Shown one piece after another: positions 33,211 to 42,661 of a stretch of 64,000 bases of DNA. The notes under the pieces are model-generated. The model was not told where the DNA came from, made no database searches, and was given only the letters and a program-made list of their open reading frames with translations. The stretch covers positions 62,001 through 126,000 of the forward strand of contig JAHBTL010000007.1 of NCBI GenBank assembly GCA_019638615.1. Direction: 5' to 3'. Made by a program: the position numbers and the translations under genes. The number at the start of each line of letters is the position of its first letter. Within the stretch, counting starts at the first letter, position 1. This stretch comes from Chitinophagaceae bacterium. GTDB taxonomy: Bacteria; Bacteroidota; Bacteroidia; Chitinophagales; Chitinophagaceae.

Positions 33211-33825
33211 TTATTTCTCCTTGTTTTGTTTCCACGATTTGTAATCCTTTTTAATGTCCATCGTTTTTAATTTTTTCCATTCGTTAATTGCTTGTTGTCG
33301 TGTCGCACCCTTTTCATTGACTAAATAGTCGGAAAGGAAATTGATGTAACGTGTTACCGCAACTTTTTTAAATTTTCCATCCGTTTGATTCAACGTTACA
33401 AATTGATCAATTAAGTCGCCATAAGTAATCTTTTTTCCTGCTGTTGCCTGCTCGTCCCGCCAACGATTTATTCGATACCATACACCTGATTTTATTGTCA
33501 GATTGGGAACGGTTTTCTGTGCTTCTGCTATAATAAAATTTTTTGTTTGGTTGTTGTTTGTGTAATTGTTAATGGGCAATGAAGTGGTTAGTCCAATGTC
33601 GGCATCTTTTATTCCTGTTTTTACAACATTTTGTCTGCTTGAATTTTTGATCTTTCCCGTTCTGAGATAGAATTTTATGAGTGGCTCAAGTTCATCCTTC
33701 CGTAACTTAGAACTGTTGGCAATTCCAATTTGTTTTGCAAACACTTTTATTTCGTCAGCATACCAATAACCGTTGTCAAATTCTTTTTCGGTTATGTTTT
33801 TTGCCAGCTTAATTCGTTTTGTCAT
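33211..33825 (-). CDS. SAP-like domain protein of unknown function
   Basis: 204 residues from the ATG at 33825; a GTG two codons upstream is possible. The N-terminal 60 residues (WYADEIKVFAKQIGIANSSK, LRKDELEPLIKFYLRTGKI) have the helix-loop-helix pattern of a SAP-like nucleic-acid-binding domain. The middle is a linker rich in Asn. The C-terminal half is basic with several Trp (GVWYRINRWRDEQATAGKKI, KKDYKSWKQNKEK). It may bind DNA or RNA. I recognise similar proteins in Bacteroidota but no function. Confidence 0.7.
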   Translation of the reverse strand: MTKRIKLAKNITEKEFDNGYWYADEIKVFAKQIGIANSSKLRKDELEPLIKFYLRTGKIKNSSRQNVVKTGIKDADIGLTTSLPINNYTNNNQTKNFIIAEAQKTVPNLTIKSGVWYRINRWRDEQATAGKKITYGDLIDQFVTLNQTDGKFKKVAVTRYINFLSDYLVNEKGATRQQAINEWKKLKTMDIKKDYKSWKQNKEK

Positions 33826-33893
33826 TTTCACTTAATTGAAAGGAAAATATCAACCGTTGCATTTTGCGGGTTTTTGCAACCACTGACTCTTTT

Positions 33894-34178
33894 CTACCTC
33901 CCCAACTCATTTTCCAGCCTCTTTATTTCCTGTTGCAGGTGCTGCATCCGGTTAAGCAAATGCGTTATGGCTTCAATACCTTCAAGATTGATCTCCATAT
34001 CGTAATGCATTCGTATAAATTTTTCAAGATCAGGTAATTGTTCATAATTAATGAATTGTTTTTTGCCTGAGCGGTTCAGTTCAATCAATCCATATTCATC
34101 CAATTGTTGCACAAACGTTGTTTCAATCTGATAATAGATGCAGCATTGCTCTACAGATATTTTTTGGGCTTTTTCCAT
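33894..34178 (-). CDS. cbpM: Chaperone modulator CbpM
   Basis: 94 residues, beginning MEKAQKISVEQCCIYYQIET. The pattern FVQQLDEYGLIEL, NYEQLPDLEKFIRMHYDMEI and a leucine-rich coiled end (MQHLQQEIKRLENELGR) matches CbpM, a MerR-like small protein that binds the J-domain of CbpA and inhibits it. It starts 12 bases after the CbpA-like gene, as in other bacteria where the two form one operon. Confidence 0.87.
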   Translation of the reverse strand: MEKAQKISVEQCCIYYQIETTFVQQLDEYGLIELNRSGKKQFINYEQLPDLEKFIRMHYDMEINLEGIEAITHLLNRMQHLQQEIKRLENELGR

Positions 34179-34190
34179 ACCTGTTTTTAT

Positions 34191-35117
34191 TTAGCGTTCT
34201 TTAGAAAGTTGTTCAAATAATTCTTTTTCCTTTGCCGTAAGATGTGTGGGTATCTGTACCTGCCAGGTTATATACAGGTCGCCAAAATCACCATCCTTTT
34301 TATATACTGGAAATCCTTTTTCTTTTAGTCGCACCTTAGTGCCGTTCTGTGTTTCAGAGGCAATTTTCATTTTTACCTTTCCGCTCATGGTATCTATGGT
34401 TACGTCTCCGCCAAGTACAGCGGTATAAAGGTTGAGCGGAACATCAGCGTATAAATCGTCTCCATTTCTTGTAAAAGCAGTATCGTTCTTTATTTCAAAA
34501 GTTATATACAGGTCGCCGGCAGGTCCGCCGTTTACCCCGGCGCCGCCATAGCCGGTAAGTTTTATTTCCTGGCCATTTTCAACACCCGCAGGAACGGAAA
34601 TACGGATATTTTTACCATTCACTGTAAATGCCTGCTTGTGTGTATGATATACCTCCGAAAGTTTTAGCTGCAGGGTTGCTCTCACATCCTGTCCCTTGAA
34701 TTTGCTTTGCCTGCTCCCGCCGCCACGGTTACCGAACATGGAAGCGAAAAAATCGGAATAATCGCCATCATCGCTATCGTTATAGGAATACTGACCGCCT
34801 CCAAAAGGATTTCCTTCCCCGCCAAAGGGGTTGCCGCCGGCGTAGCTACCGGATGTTTGCTGCTGTTTCCGTGCCTGTTCAAATTGTTCGGCATGTTTCC
34901 AGTCTTTCCCGTATTGATCATATTTTTTCCTGTTTTCCGGGTCGCTCAATACTTCGTTCGCTTCATTGATCTGCTGAAACAACTTTCCCGCTTCGGGGTT
35001 GTTGGGGTTCAGGTCGGGATGATGCTGCCGTGCCAGCTTACGGTATGCCTTTTTTATTTCTTCTGCGGTAGCGTTCTTTGAAACGCCTAAAATTTTATAG
35101 TAATCAATATAATCCAT
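34191..35117 (-). CDS. CbpA-type DnaJ co-chaperone
   Basis: 308 residues. The J-domain is at 1-70 with the HPD triad in [17 protein letters not shown] Gly/Phe-rich linker follows at about 90-135 ([20 protein letters not shown]). There is no cysteine-rich zinc-finger region, so this is a class II DnaJ of the CbpA type. The two C-terminal substrate-binding domains include [20 protein letters not shown] and [15 protein letters not shown]. It works with DnaK, encoded nearby on the plus strand, and is paired with CbpM. Confidence 0.92.
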   Translation of the reverse strand: MDYIDYYKILGVSKNATAEEIKKAYRKLARQHHPDLNPNNPEAGKLFQQINEANEVLSDPENRKKYDQYGKDWKHAEQFEQARKQQQTSGSYAGGNPFGGEGNPFGGGQYSYNDSDDGDYSDFFASMFGNRGGGSRQSKFKGQDVRATLQLKLSEVYHTHKQAFTVNGKNIRISVPAGVENGQEIKLTGYGGAGVNGGPAGDLYITFEIKNDTAFTRNGDDLYADVPLNLYTAVLGGDVTIDTMSGKVKMKIASETQNGTKVRLKEKGFPVYKKDGDFGDLYITWQVQIPTHLTAKEKELFEQLSKER

Positions 35118-35146
35118 CCCTTTGTTTAGTTAATCGGTTATTACTT

Positions 35147-35971
35147 CTATGTAGTCAAAGGCGATGCAATTGAAATGTTTTCGGTTGCAAACCGTTTTTT
35201 GATATTCATTATTGCAGCGCTCCTGGCTTGATAAAATTCGCTTTCATTATCAAACTTAATCCAAAAAAACAATTCAAAATTAAAGGATGAATCTCCCATA
35301 TCAGTATAATAGAAATCAACCGGCTCATCCGACAGAGATATACCACTCTTTTTTATCTCATCAATTGCTACTGCTTTTACTTCCTCCAAATCGCTCTTGC
35401 CGGAAACTGCGCTTTTTAATACAACTCTTCTTTTGCCGTAAACGGAGAAATTGGTAAGCGGGTCGCTATAAATTAATTGATTTGGAATAAAAACCTGCTG
35501 CCCCAAAATATTATCCATAGAAGTTGACAACAGGGTAATCCCGGTAACCTTTCCATACTCGTTATTAAACTGGATCCAGTCTCCTATTTTAAACGGGTGA
35601 CGTGTTTTTAACAGAAATCCGGCAAAAGCATTGGAAGCAATATCCTGAAAAGCAAATCCTGCTATAATTCCCAACACGCCCGCGCTTGCCAGTAGTTTGG
35701 TAAGCACTTTTTCCAGTCCCATTATTTCCAGGGCTAAAAATACACCGGAAAGTAAAAAGAAGAAATATACTATTGCGGCAATTACTTTTGCAAAATCAGG
35801 ATGTATAGCTGCCAGTTTTGACCTCGAATAAATACCCAGGCATATCTTCTTCACAAGTTTTCCTAAAATCACAAAAAAAGTAAGTACTGCGATGGCCAGA
35901 ATGAGCTTAGGGAAAAAATCAACAGTAGAATATCCCCAGCTTTCTAATATTTTTTTAAGATGATCGCCCAT
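35147..35971 (-). CDS. MscS-family mechanosensitive channel
   Basis: 274 residues from the ATG at 35971; a TTG nine codons earlier is less likely. Two membrane segments (LILAIAVLTFFVILGKLV and VIAAIVYFFFLLSGVFLAL) precede the pore helix LLASAGVLGIIAGFAFQDIA, and then the beta domain starts with HPFKIGDWIQFNNEYGKVT. These are standard MscS features. The channel opens on osmotic downshock. It stands 29 bases upstream of the CbpA-like gene, so the stress genes CbpM, CbpA and MscS may form one transcript. Confidence 0.92.
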   Translation of the reverse strand: MGDHLKKILESWGYSTVDFFPKLILAIAVLTFFVILGKLVKKICLGIYSRSKLAAIHPDFAKVIAAIVYFFFLLSGVFLALEIMGLEKVLTKLLASAGVLGIIAGFAFQDIASNAFAGFLLKTRHPFKIGDWIQFNNEYGKVTGITLLSTSMDNILGQQVFIPNQLIYSDPLTNFSVYGKRRVVLKSAVSGKSDLEEVKAVAIDEIKKSGISLSDEPVDFYYTDMGDSSFNFELFFWIKFDNESEFYQARSAAIMNIKKRFATENISIASPLTT

Positions 35972-36207
35972 ATTCAATTCAAATTTAGGTAATGTCAATT
36001 ATCGCCATTTTATAAACTATTGTTGAATAACGCTTATAAGTAATATTCGACATTATAAAGGTAATTAATGACATGAATTAGCGCCCCTGTTTAGCCCCTG
36101 TGTGCTTATCATATTACTAAATAATATTAATTTTGGAATTATCGCATTTTGGGAGGGGGTATTTTCAAACTTTCGCTTTATACGCAGCATTCCGGTCGGT
36201 GAGACAC

Positions 36208-36410
36208 GATGGCCGTCAACTAAAGTCCGGAGGGCTTGAATTTGAATAGCCCCCAACAAAGTTGGGGTAAAAATGTCGAAGTTTTTGTTGAACCCCGCAG
36301 GGGTTCAATGTGAAATTGTGCCAACATACCACCGGTTGCACCGATGGTTATTCAAATGAAACCCCATTCCGGGTATTTGAGCGCTTAAGGTTCCTTAAGT
36401 TGACGGCTAT
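36208..36410. mobile_element. 203-bp MITE-like element flanked by 10-bp direct repeats
   Basis: GCCGTCAACTAAAG (36212-36225) and, at the other end on the opposite strand, GCCGTCAACTTAAG (36407-36394) form 14-base terminal inverted repeats with one mismatch. Identical 10-base copies GGTGAGACAC lie just outside (36198-36207 and 36411-36420), as expected for a target duplication. Joining the flanks restores the palindrome GGTCGGTGAGACACCGACC. No transposase is encoded. Duplications of about this length are usual for IS4-type elements, so a non-autonomous IS4-like element is likely; that assignment is inference. Confidence 0.7.
36240..36357. repeat. Cluster of REP-like hairpins inside the MITE-like element
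   Basis: Arms ATTTGAATA (36240-36248) and TATTCAAAT (36349-36357) enclose three compact palindromes: CCCCAAC-AAA-GTTGGGG (36251-36267), GAACCCC-GCA-GGGGTTC (36290-36306) and ACCACCGGT-TGC-ACCGATGGT (36328-36348, one mismatch). The whole would fold into a multi-branched structure in RNA or single-stranded DNA. There is no coding potential. Confidence 0.65.
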
Positions 36411-36465
36411 GGTGAGACACCGACCCGTAGCGGGTTCTACAGGTAGGTGTCATCACCCACCTGCG
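36411..36465. repeat. Residual palindromic repeat downstream of the insertion
   Basis: This is the right half of the interrupted palindrome (GGTGAGACACCGACC), followed by ACCCGTAGCGGGTT, an inverted repeat, and GTAGGTGTCATCACCCACCT, another imperfect palindrome. It looks like a REP-type intergenic repeat that served as the target. The rest of 35972-36522 shows no gene. The dnaK promoter must lie within about 100 bases downstream of this block, but I could not identify it with confidence. Confidence 0.5.
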
Positions 36466-36522
36466 AAAATTTGAAATATACCCCTCCGGGAGTAATGACA
36501 GAAACGATTTAAATCTTTATTT

Positions 36523-38442
36523 ATGGGAAAAATAATCGGTATAGACCTGGGAACTACCAATAGTTGCGTTGCTGTAATGGAAGGCAACGAGCCGGTAGTA
36601 ATTGCCAATGATGAAGGTCGTCGTACTACACCATCCGTTGTGGCGTTTTTAAAAAACGGGGAACGGAAAGTAGGCGATCCGGCTAAAAGACAGGCCGTAA
36701 CAAATGCTCAGAATACGATCTCGTCGGTAAAGCGCTTTATGGGACGCAAGTTTGATGAAGTGCAAAATGAAATCTCACATATAGGCTACAAGGTAGTTCG
36801 CGGGGATAATGACACTGTACGCATTGATATTGACGGACGCTTATATACCCCGCAGGAAATATCTGCTATGGTATTACAGAAAATGAAAAAGGTTGCCGAA
36901 GACTACCTGGGGCAGCCCGTAAATGAAGCGGTGATTACGGTACCTGCCTATTTTAACGATGCCCAGCGCCAGGCTACGAAGGAAGCCGGTGAGATTGCGG
37001 GCTTAAAAGTAAGCCGCATTGTAAATGAGCCTACTGCGGCAGCTTTGGCTTACGGGTTGGAAAAAAGCGACAAGAGCCACAAGATAGCCGTGTTTGACCT
37101 GGGCGGCGGTACCTTTGATATTTCGGTACTTGAGTTAGGAGATGGTGTGTTTGAAGTTAAATCAACCAATGGCGATACACACCTGGGAGGAGATGATTTT
37201 GACAAGACAATTGTGGATTGGCTTGCAGACGAATATAAAAAAGACGAGGGGATTGATATTCGCAAGGACCCAATGGCTTTGCAAAGGCTACGGGAAGCTG
37301 CGGAAAAAGCGAAGGTTGAATTATCGTCTGCTTCCGAAACGGAAATTAATCTTCCGTATATTACTGCTGTTGATGGTGTGCCGAAGCACCTTGTAAAAAA
37401 ATTAAGCCGGGCAAAATTTGATCAGCTTTGTGATCCTTTGTTTGAGCGTTGCCTGAAGCCTTGTGAAGCGGCGTTAAAGGATGCCGGTCTTACCACGAAA
37501 GATATTGATGAGGCGATATTGGTGGGCGGCAGTACCCGTATCCCTAAGGTGCAGGAAATTGTAGAGAAATTCTTTGGCCGGAAGCCGAACAAGAGCGTAA
37601 ATCCCGATGAAGTGGTTGCCATCGGCGCTGCCATACAGGGAGCGATACTATCCGGCGATGTTAAGGATGTTGTATTGCTGGATGTTACGCCGCTTTCTTT
37701 GGGTATTGAAACAATGGGCGGCGTAATGACAACACTTATCCCGGCAAATACCACTATACCTGCAAAAAAATCGGAAGTATTTTCAACGGCAAGCGATAAT
37801 CAGCCGGGCGTTCAGGTGCAGGTACTGCAGGGCGACAGATCTATGGCAAAAGACAATAAGAGCCTGGGTATCTTTAATCTTGACGGCATACCACCGGCCC
37901 CGAGAGGTATCCCTCAGATTGAGGTAACATTTGACATTGATGCCAATGGTATTTTAAATGTAAGCGCAAAAGATAAAGGAACGGGTAAGGAGCAGAAAAT
38001 ACGCATAGAAGCGGGTAGCGGCTTAAGCAAGGAAGAGGTGGAAAAAATGAAAGCTGATGCAAAAGCAAATGAAGCAGCGGATAAATCGGCAAGGGAAAAA
38101 GTGGAGAAATTAAACCATGCGGACAGCCTTGTCTTTCAGACGGAAAAACAACTGAAAGAATACGGAGATAAAATCCCTGCAGAAAAAAAATCATTGATCG
38201 AAGCGGCGTTGTCAGCATTAAAATATGCGCATGAACAGCAGGACATACCGGGCATTGACAGGGCATCGGCTGACCTGAACACAGCCTGGACGGCTGCCAG
38301 TGAAGATATGTACAAAACCGCCCAGCAGGGTGCAGAAAACAAAGCGCATTCCGGCGGCGGGCAACCCGGAAGTGGAAGCGAAGAGAGGGAGAGGGGCGGA
38401 GCAGAAGATGTAACCGATGTGCCTTTTGAAGACGTTAAATGA
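36523..38442 (+). CDS. dnaK: Hsp70 chaperone DnaK
   Basis: 639 residues, full length. [20 protein letters not shown] is the start, [16 protein letters not shown] near 171 and [19 protein letters not shown] near 189 mark the ATPase, and [13 protein letters not shown]-type and [14 protein letters not shown] near 388 lead into the substrate-binding domain. The tail ends in the usual acidic [11 protein letters not shown]. It lies divergently from the MscS/CbpA/CbpM genes and upstream of GroEL. No grpE is in the window. Whether it is the only DnaK of the genome or an extra copy cannot be told here. Confidence 0.96.
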   Translation: MGKIIGIDLGTTNSCVAVMEGNEPVVIANDEGRRTTPSVVAFLKNGERKVGDPAKRQAVTNAQNTISSVKRFMGRKFDEVQNEISHIGYKVVRGDNDTVRIDIDGRLYTPQEISAMVLQKMKKVAEDYLGQPVNEAVITVPAYFNDAQRQATKEAGEIAGLKVSRIVNEPTAAALAYGLEKSDKSHKIAVFDLGGGTFDISVLELGDGVFEVKSTNGDTHLGGDDFDKTIVDWLADEYKKDEGIDIRKDPMALQRLREAAEKAKVELSSASETEINLPYITAVDGVPKHLVKKLSRAKFDQLCDPLFERCLKPCEAALKDAGLTTKDIDEAILVGGSTRIPKVQEIVEKFFGRKPNKSVNPDEVVAIGAAIQGAILSGDVKDVVLLDVTPLSLGIETMGGVMTTLIPANTTIPAKKSEVFSTASDNQPGVQVQVLQGDRSMAKDNKSLGIFNLDGIPPAPRGIPQIEVTFDIDANGILNVSAKDKGTGKEQKIRIEAGSGLSKEEVEKMKADAKANEAADKSAREKVEKLNHADSLVFQTEKQLKEYGDKIPAEKKSLIEAALSALKYAHEQQDIPGIDRASADLNTAWTAASEDMYKTAQQGAENKAHSGGGQPGSGSEERERGGAEDVTDVPFEDVK

Positions 38443-38457
38443 GTTTAAATAGTTATT

Positions 38458-39279
38458 ATGATCATTGACGCACACGTTCAATTCTGGAAATATAAAAAGG
38501 GAGCGTATCACTGGATTACCAGTAATATGGATATGCTTAAAGAAGATTTTCTTCCGGAAAATTTTTCTTTGACGGCAAAGAGAAATGAAATTGATGGAGT
38601 GGTTGCTGTTAACCCTCACCCGGCGGAGGTAGAGACACGTTTTTTGGTTGAGCTGTCGAAAACGCATCCGATGATCAACGGTGTGGTGGGCTGGATTGAT
38701 CTGGCAAATAAAGACGTGAATGAAAAGCTGGCATTTTTTTCTCAATATCCTATTATAAAAGGCTGGTATGTTGATCTTCAGAACAATCCTGATCTTTTGG
38801 CGGATGCTAATTTTCTGCAGGGTATCAACGAAGTGCAGTCCCTTAATCAAACCTGCGATCTGCAGGTTAATCACGACCAGCTACCGGCGATAGTAGAATT
38901 TTTTTCCAGATTTCCCCAACAGGAATGTGTGATAACCCATTGTGCTAAACCTGATATCAGGCATGGGGAAATGGATGAATGGAAGTTTTTGATCAGGGAG
39001 ATTGCAAAGCATCCGAACGCATATTGTAAAGTCTCGGGATTATTTACACAAACCTCATGGAAGCAATGGAGCGCCGGCTCCTTTTATCCATATTTAGATG
39101 TGGTATTTGAATCTTTTGGAACAGACCGTTTGTTGTATGCCAGTGACTGGCCGGTGCTGTTGTTATCCGGAATATATGTTCAATGGAAAAGCCTGTTGGA
39201 AAACTATATGAAAGACTTTACAGAAGAGGAAAAAGAAAAAGTGTTCGGGCTGAATGCAAAACGCTTTTACAGGTTCTGA
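38458..39279 (+). CDS. Amidohydrolase/lactonase of the COG3618 type
   Basis: 273 residues, starting 15 bases after dnaK. MIIDAHVQFWKYKKGAYHWI is the typical N-terminus of fuconolactonase-like TIM-barrel hydrolases, in which the first strand normally reads HxHFW. Here the second His is Gln (HVQFW). Later elements are VVGWIDLANKDV near 78, VITHCAKPDIRHGEMDEW near 158, YCKVSGLFTQTSW near 184 and LLYASDWPVL near 223. Some members of this group work without a metal. It is unusual to find such an enzyme directly behind dnaK; the substrate is unknown. Confidence 0.83.
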   Translation: MIIDAHVQFWKYKKGAYHWITSNMDMLKEDFLPENFSLTAKRNEIDGVVAVNPHPAEVETRFLVELSKTHPMINGVVGWIDLANKDVNEKLAFFSQYPIIKGWYVDLQNNPDLLADANFLQGINEVQSLNQTCDLQVNHDQLPAIVEFFSRFPQQECVITHCAKPDIRHGEMDEWKFLIREIAKHPNAYCKVSGLFTQTSWKQWSAGSFYPYLDVVFESFGTDRLLYASDWPVLLLSGIYVQWKSLLENYMKDFTEEEKEKVFGLNAKRFYRF

Positions 39280-39491
39280 TGTTTCCTGTGCTTGTGTACT
39301 GAATATCATATTATGGACAGCCTTGTCATTTATTGCAGCGGGAGTTTTCAGAATAGTTTTAGCTTTTTGGCATAAAAGTGCTGGTTGACATACAACGATT
39401 TCCGGTTCACAAAAATCCCCTCAGTCCAACAAAGAAAGTGCAGATAACTTAAAAAGATGTTTGTAAAAGCAGGTATAAATTCCGTAAGAGC

Positions 39492-40346
39492 ATGGAAAAG
39501 AAAGCTAAAAGCCATAAATATAAAAGTGTTAAGGCAACTAATAAGCTTGCTAAAAAATCCTATGTTACTTACCAGGATTTTACAAGCTCACTAAAGCTGG
39601 GAACTTGTACAGCGGATTCATTTGCTATAGTTCTTTTTGAGAAGGGACAGGGAACACATGCCATTAACGATACGGTGTATCAGGTAAAGCCAAAGCAGAT
39701 TCACATGCAATTCCCTGAACAAAAACAAAAATGGAAATTGCAGGCAGGAGCAAAAGGACGACGGCTGATTATTCGTAAGATACTTGCAGAAACTTTTTCC
39801 AACACGTTGCAATTTACATTTTCACCATATAACCAACATCCTGTTTTGGATTTGGATACAGCTACGTTTGAAAAAATAGAGGCCGAGTTTTTAGCAATCA
39901 GGAAAGAATTGAATACGCAAACCATTTTTTTGGAACTGGTAAATGCCCGGTGCAGGCTTATTGCTTTAATGATCAGCCTCTGGATGGAACATCAACTTGG
40001 TGACATTATATCATACAGACCGGGGTCACTTGCGTATAAATTCCACTCTTTGGTAGAGAAGCATTATAAAACCCAGAAATCAGTGGCTTTTTATGCAAAA
40101 CACTTGTGTATTACTCCTAATTATTTAGGAACAATCAGTAAAAAGCAATATAAGATATCAGCGCTGGAATTTATTCAACAGCGTGTATTGCTTGAGGCAA
40201 AGAGGTTATTGCATAGTTCTGACAGATCAATAAAAGAAATTGCCTTTGACCTGGGATTTCGCAGTATGTCCTATTTTTCATATTTCTTTAAATCAAAAAC
40301 AAACCTGACGCCAAAAGAATATAAAGAGCTTTTAAATGAATCGTAG
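39492..40346 (+). CDS. AraC-family transcriptional regulator
   Basis: 284 residues. The N-terminal half is a cupin-like sensory domain (FAIVLFEKGQGTHAINDTVY near 40). The C-terminal part has the two helix-turn-helix units of AraC: KHLCITPNYLGTISKKQYKI near 202 and SIKEIAFDLGFRSMSYFSYF near 246, followed by FKSKTNLTPKEYKEL. It probably responds to a small molecule. GroEL starts 54 bases downstream on the same strand, so the regulator may affect that gene, but this is not shown. Confidence 0.9.
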   Translation: MEKKAKSHKYKSVKATNKLAKKSYVTYQDFTSSLKLGTCTADSFAIVLFEKGQGTHAINDTVYQVKPKQIHMQFPEQKQKWKLQAGAKGRRLIIRKILAETFSNTLQFTFSPYNQHPVLDLDTATFEKIEAEFLAIRKELNTQTIFLELVNARCRLIALMISLWMEHQLGDIISYRPGSLAYKFHSLVEKHYKTQKSVAFYAKHLCITPNYLGTISKKQYKISALEFIQQRVLLEAKRLLHSSDRSIKEIAFDLGFRSMSYFSYFFKSKTNLTPKEYKELLNES

Positions 40347-40400
40347 GAATTCTGCTATAGTTTGATTTATTCATCTTTACAAATTTATAAAACAGAAAAT

Positions 40401-42017
40401 ATGGCAAAGCAACTTTTCTTCGATATAGAAGCAAGAAATAAAATGAAAAAAGGCGTTGACATTTTGTCTGACGCTGTAAAAGTTACATTAGGGCCAAAAG
40501 GGCGCAATGTAGTAATTGAAAAAAAATTCGGAGCGCCATCTGTAACAAAAGACGGAGTTACCGTAGCAAAAGAGATCGAGCTGGAAGACCCGGTAGAAAA
40601 TGCTGGCGCTCAAATGATAAGAGTAGTAGCATCCAAGACTGCTGACAGTGCCGGCGATGGTACTACTACCGCCACTGTTCTGGCACAGTCCATTATTGCA
40701 GAAGGCCTCAAAATGGTTGCTGCAGGTGCCAATCCAATGGATTTAAAACGCGGCATAGATAAAGCTGTTTCTTTAGTGGTTGACAATTTAAAATCCCAAA
40801 GCCAAGCTGTAGGAAATGATGGCAAAAAAATACAACAGGTAGCGACTGTTTCTGCTAACAATGATGAAAACATCGGAAAGCTGATTGCCGAGGCTTTTGC
40901 TAAAGTTGGCAACCAGGGTGTTATTACGGTTGAAGAAGCCAAAGGCACAGATACTGCCGTAGAAGTGGTGGAAGGAATGCAGTTTGACCGTGGATATATT
41001 TCGCCTTATTTCGTTACTAACACCGAAAAAATGGAAGCCGAATTGCAGGACCCTTATATCCTGATTTATGACAAGAAAATAAGCGCTATGAAAGATATTC
41101 TTCCAATACTGGAAAAAGTAGCGCAAAACGGGAACCCGTTGGTGATTATTGCAGAAGATTTGGATGGTGAAGCTTTGGCCACACTTGTGGTAAACAAGCT
41201 GCGTGGAATAATAAAAGTAGCTGCTGTAAAAGCGCCAGGCTTTGGCGACCGGAGAAAAGAAATGTTGCAGGATATTGCCGTTCTCACTGGAGGCATCGTA
41301 ATAAGTGAAGATACCGGACTTAAGCTGGAAACTGCAGATATTGCTTCCCTGGGGCAGGCTGCCTCAATAGCAATTGACAAAGACAATACCATTATTGTAG
41401 GCGGCAAAGGCAAGAAAGAAGATATTACAGCCCGTGTTAACCAGATAAAGGCACAGGTAGCCATAACAACATCTGATTACGATAAAGAGAAACTGCAGGA
41501 ACGTTTGGCTAAGCTAAGTGGTGGAGTGGCGGTACTGTATGTTGGCGCAGCCACCGAAGTAGAAATGAAAGAAAAGAAGGATCGTGTAGATGATGCCTTA
41601 CATGCTACCCGTGCGGCAGTAGAAGAAGGCATTGTGCCTGGCGGCGGCGTTGCATATATCAGGGCAATCAGTTCTTTGGACGACGTTAAAGAAAAAGGAC
41701 AAATAGAAGATGAACTCACCGGTATGGCCATTGTTAAACGTGCGCTGGAAGAACCCGTTCGTGTATTAACGGATAATGCAGGTATTGAAGGTTCAATCGT
41801 AGTACAAAAAATCAAGGAAGGAAGCGGTGATTTTGGATTTAACGCAAGAACGGAGATTTATGAAAACTTATTAAACGCTGGTGTAATAGACCCTACTAAA
41901 GTTAGCCGTGTAGCGCTGGAAAATGCGGCTTCCATAGCAGGTATGTTGTTAACTACTGAATGCGTAATTGCGGACAAGCCCGAACCGCCACAAGCGGCAC
42001 CACCGCCAATGCCATGA
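40401..42017 (+). CDS. groL: Chaperonin GroEL
   Basis: 538 residues from the ATG at 40401 ([20 protein letters not shown]); an open frame extends 13 codons upstream but lacks similarity. The ATPase segments [18 protein letters not shown] near 28 and [16 protein letters not shown] near 83 are intact, as is [16 protein letters not shown] near 402. The usual C-terminal GGM repeats are absent; the end is [14 protein letters not shown]. No groES gene is adjacent or elsewhere in the window. After the TGA stop the same frame continues directly into an SMI1/KNR4 protein. Confidence 0.95.
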   Translation: MAKQLFFDIEARNKMKKGVDILSDAVKVTLGPKGRNVVIEKKFGAPSVTKDGVTVAKEIELEDPVENAGAQMIRVVASKTADSAGDGTTTATVLAQSIIAEGLKMVAAGANPMDLKRGIDKAVSLVVDNLKSQSQAVGNDGKKIQQVATVSANNDENIGKLIAEAFAKVGNQGVITVEEAKGTDTAVEVVEGMQFDRGYISPYFVTNTEKMEAELQDPYILIYDKKISAMKDILPILEKVAQNGNPLVIIAEDLDGEALATLVVNKLRGIIKVAAVKAPGFGDRRKEMLQDIAVLTGGIVISEDTGLKLETADIASLGQAASIAIDKDNTIIVGGKGKKEDITARVNQIKAQVAITTSDYDKEKLQERLAKLSGGVAVLYVGAATEVEMKEKKDRVDDALHATRAAVEEGIVPGGGVAYIRAISSLDDVKEKGQIEDELTGMAIVKRALEEPVRVLTDNAGIEGSIVVQKIKEGSGDFGFNARTEIYENLLNAGVIDPTKVSRVALENAASIAGMLLTTECVIADKPEPPQAAPPPMP

Positions 42018-42029
42018 CATCCTACATTA

Positions 42030-42554
42030 TTGCAAAAGTTGAATGCAGGTTTGTCGGTTGGTGAAATAGATAAAATTGCATCGGACTATCAGGTTTCATT
42101 TACCGATGAAGTGTATGACTTGTTTACCTGGAAAAACGGCATACAGCATGATGTTGCCTCCACAGACACCCAACTGCTGCTTTTCCCCAATGGTATCCCT
42201 TTTTCATTGTCAGAAGCGGCTGACGATTTTGATCTTTTATCGGTCACAAAACACTTTTTTGAACCTAACTATTTTCCGCTTTTTTCCGGCAATAATGAAA
42301 ACATTTTATTGATTGACTTGGGCCAGGATAGCCCAACGTATAAAACGATCAGTTTGTATTCTCCTTCATTATTCGGTAGTAGTGATCCGATGACCATATA
42401 TGATTCTTTTTTAAGTATGATCGAAACGGCTATTGCATGCTACGATCAAAAAGCTTTCTGGGTAGATCAGGATAGCCTGCAGGTAAATCAGGATGTATAC
42501 TATAGTATAGCAGGCAATTTAAATCCCAACAGTCAGTACTGGCAATATATGTAA
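42030..42554 (+). CDS. SMI1/KNR4-family protein, in frame with GroEL
   Basis: 174 residues if it starts at the TTG at 42030. The SMI1/KNR4 core is FTDEVYDLFTWKNGIQHD near 25, LFPNGIPFSLSEAADDFD near 50 and YFPLFSGNNENILLIDLG near 77. There is no ATG near the start. The four codons before the TTG (His-Pro-Thr-Leu) already look like the normal N-terminus of the family, and they follow the GroEL stop at 42015-42017 without a frame change. SMI1-type proteins often act as immunity or adaptor proteins. The start could be non-ATG, or GroEL and this protein could be joined by read-through. Confidence 0.75.
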   Translation: MQKLNAGLSVGEIDKIASDYQVSFTDEVYDLFTWKNGIQHDVASTDTQLLLFPNGIPFSLSEAADDFDLLSVTKHFFEPNYFPLFSGNNENILLIDLGQDSPTYKTISLYSPSLFGSSDPMTIYDSFLSMIETAIACYDQKAFWVDQDSLQVNQDVYYSIAGNLNPNSQYWQYM

Positions 42555-42661
42555 CATACGGCCATAATAAAAGCACTGAATGCTTTGATTTATTTTAGCA
42601 AAAATCCGGTATCTTTTACTGGAGCAAGAACATTGTTACCAGCAGTCCTTTTTTCTTCGGT

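Noticed and set aside
36065-36259. A 64-residue minus-strand frame in the dnaK upstream region
   Set aside because: It runs across the terminal repeat of the MITE-like element and the interrupted palindrome; the peptide is basic and unlike any protein. I read it as chance.
40362-40400. Upstream start for GroEL
   Set aside because: The frame extends 13 codons upstream, but the conserved N-terminus of the family begins at the ATG at 40401.
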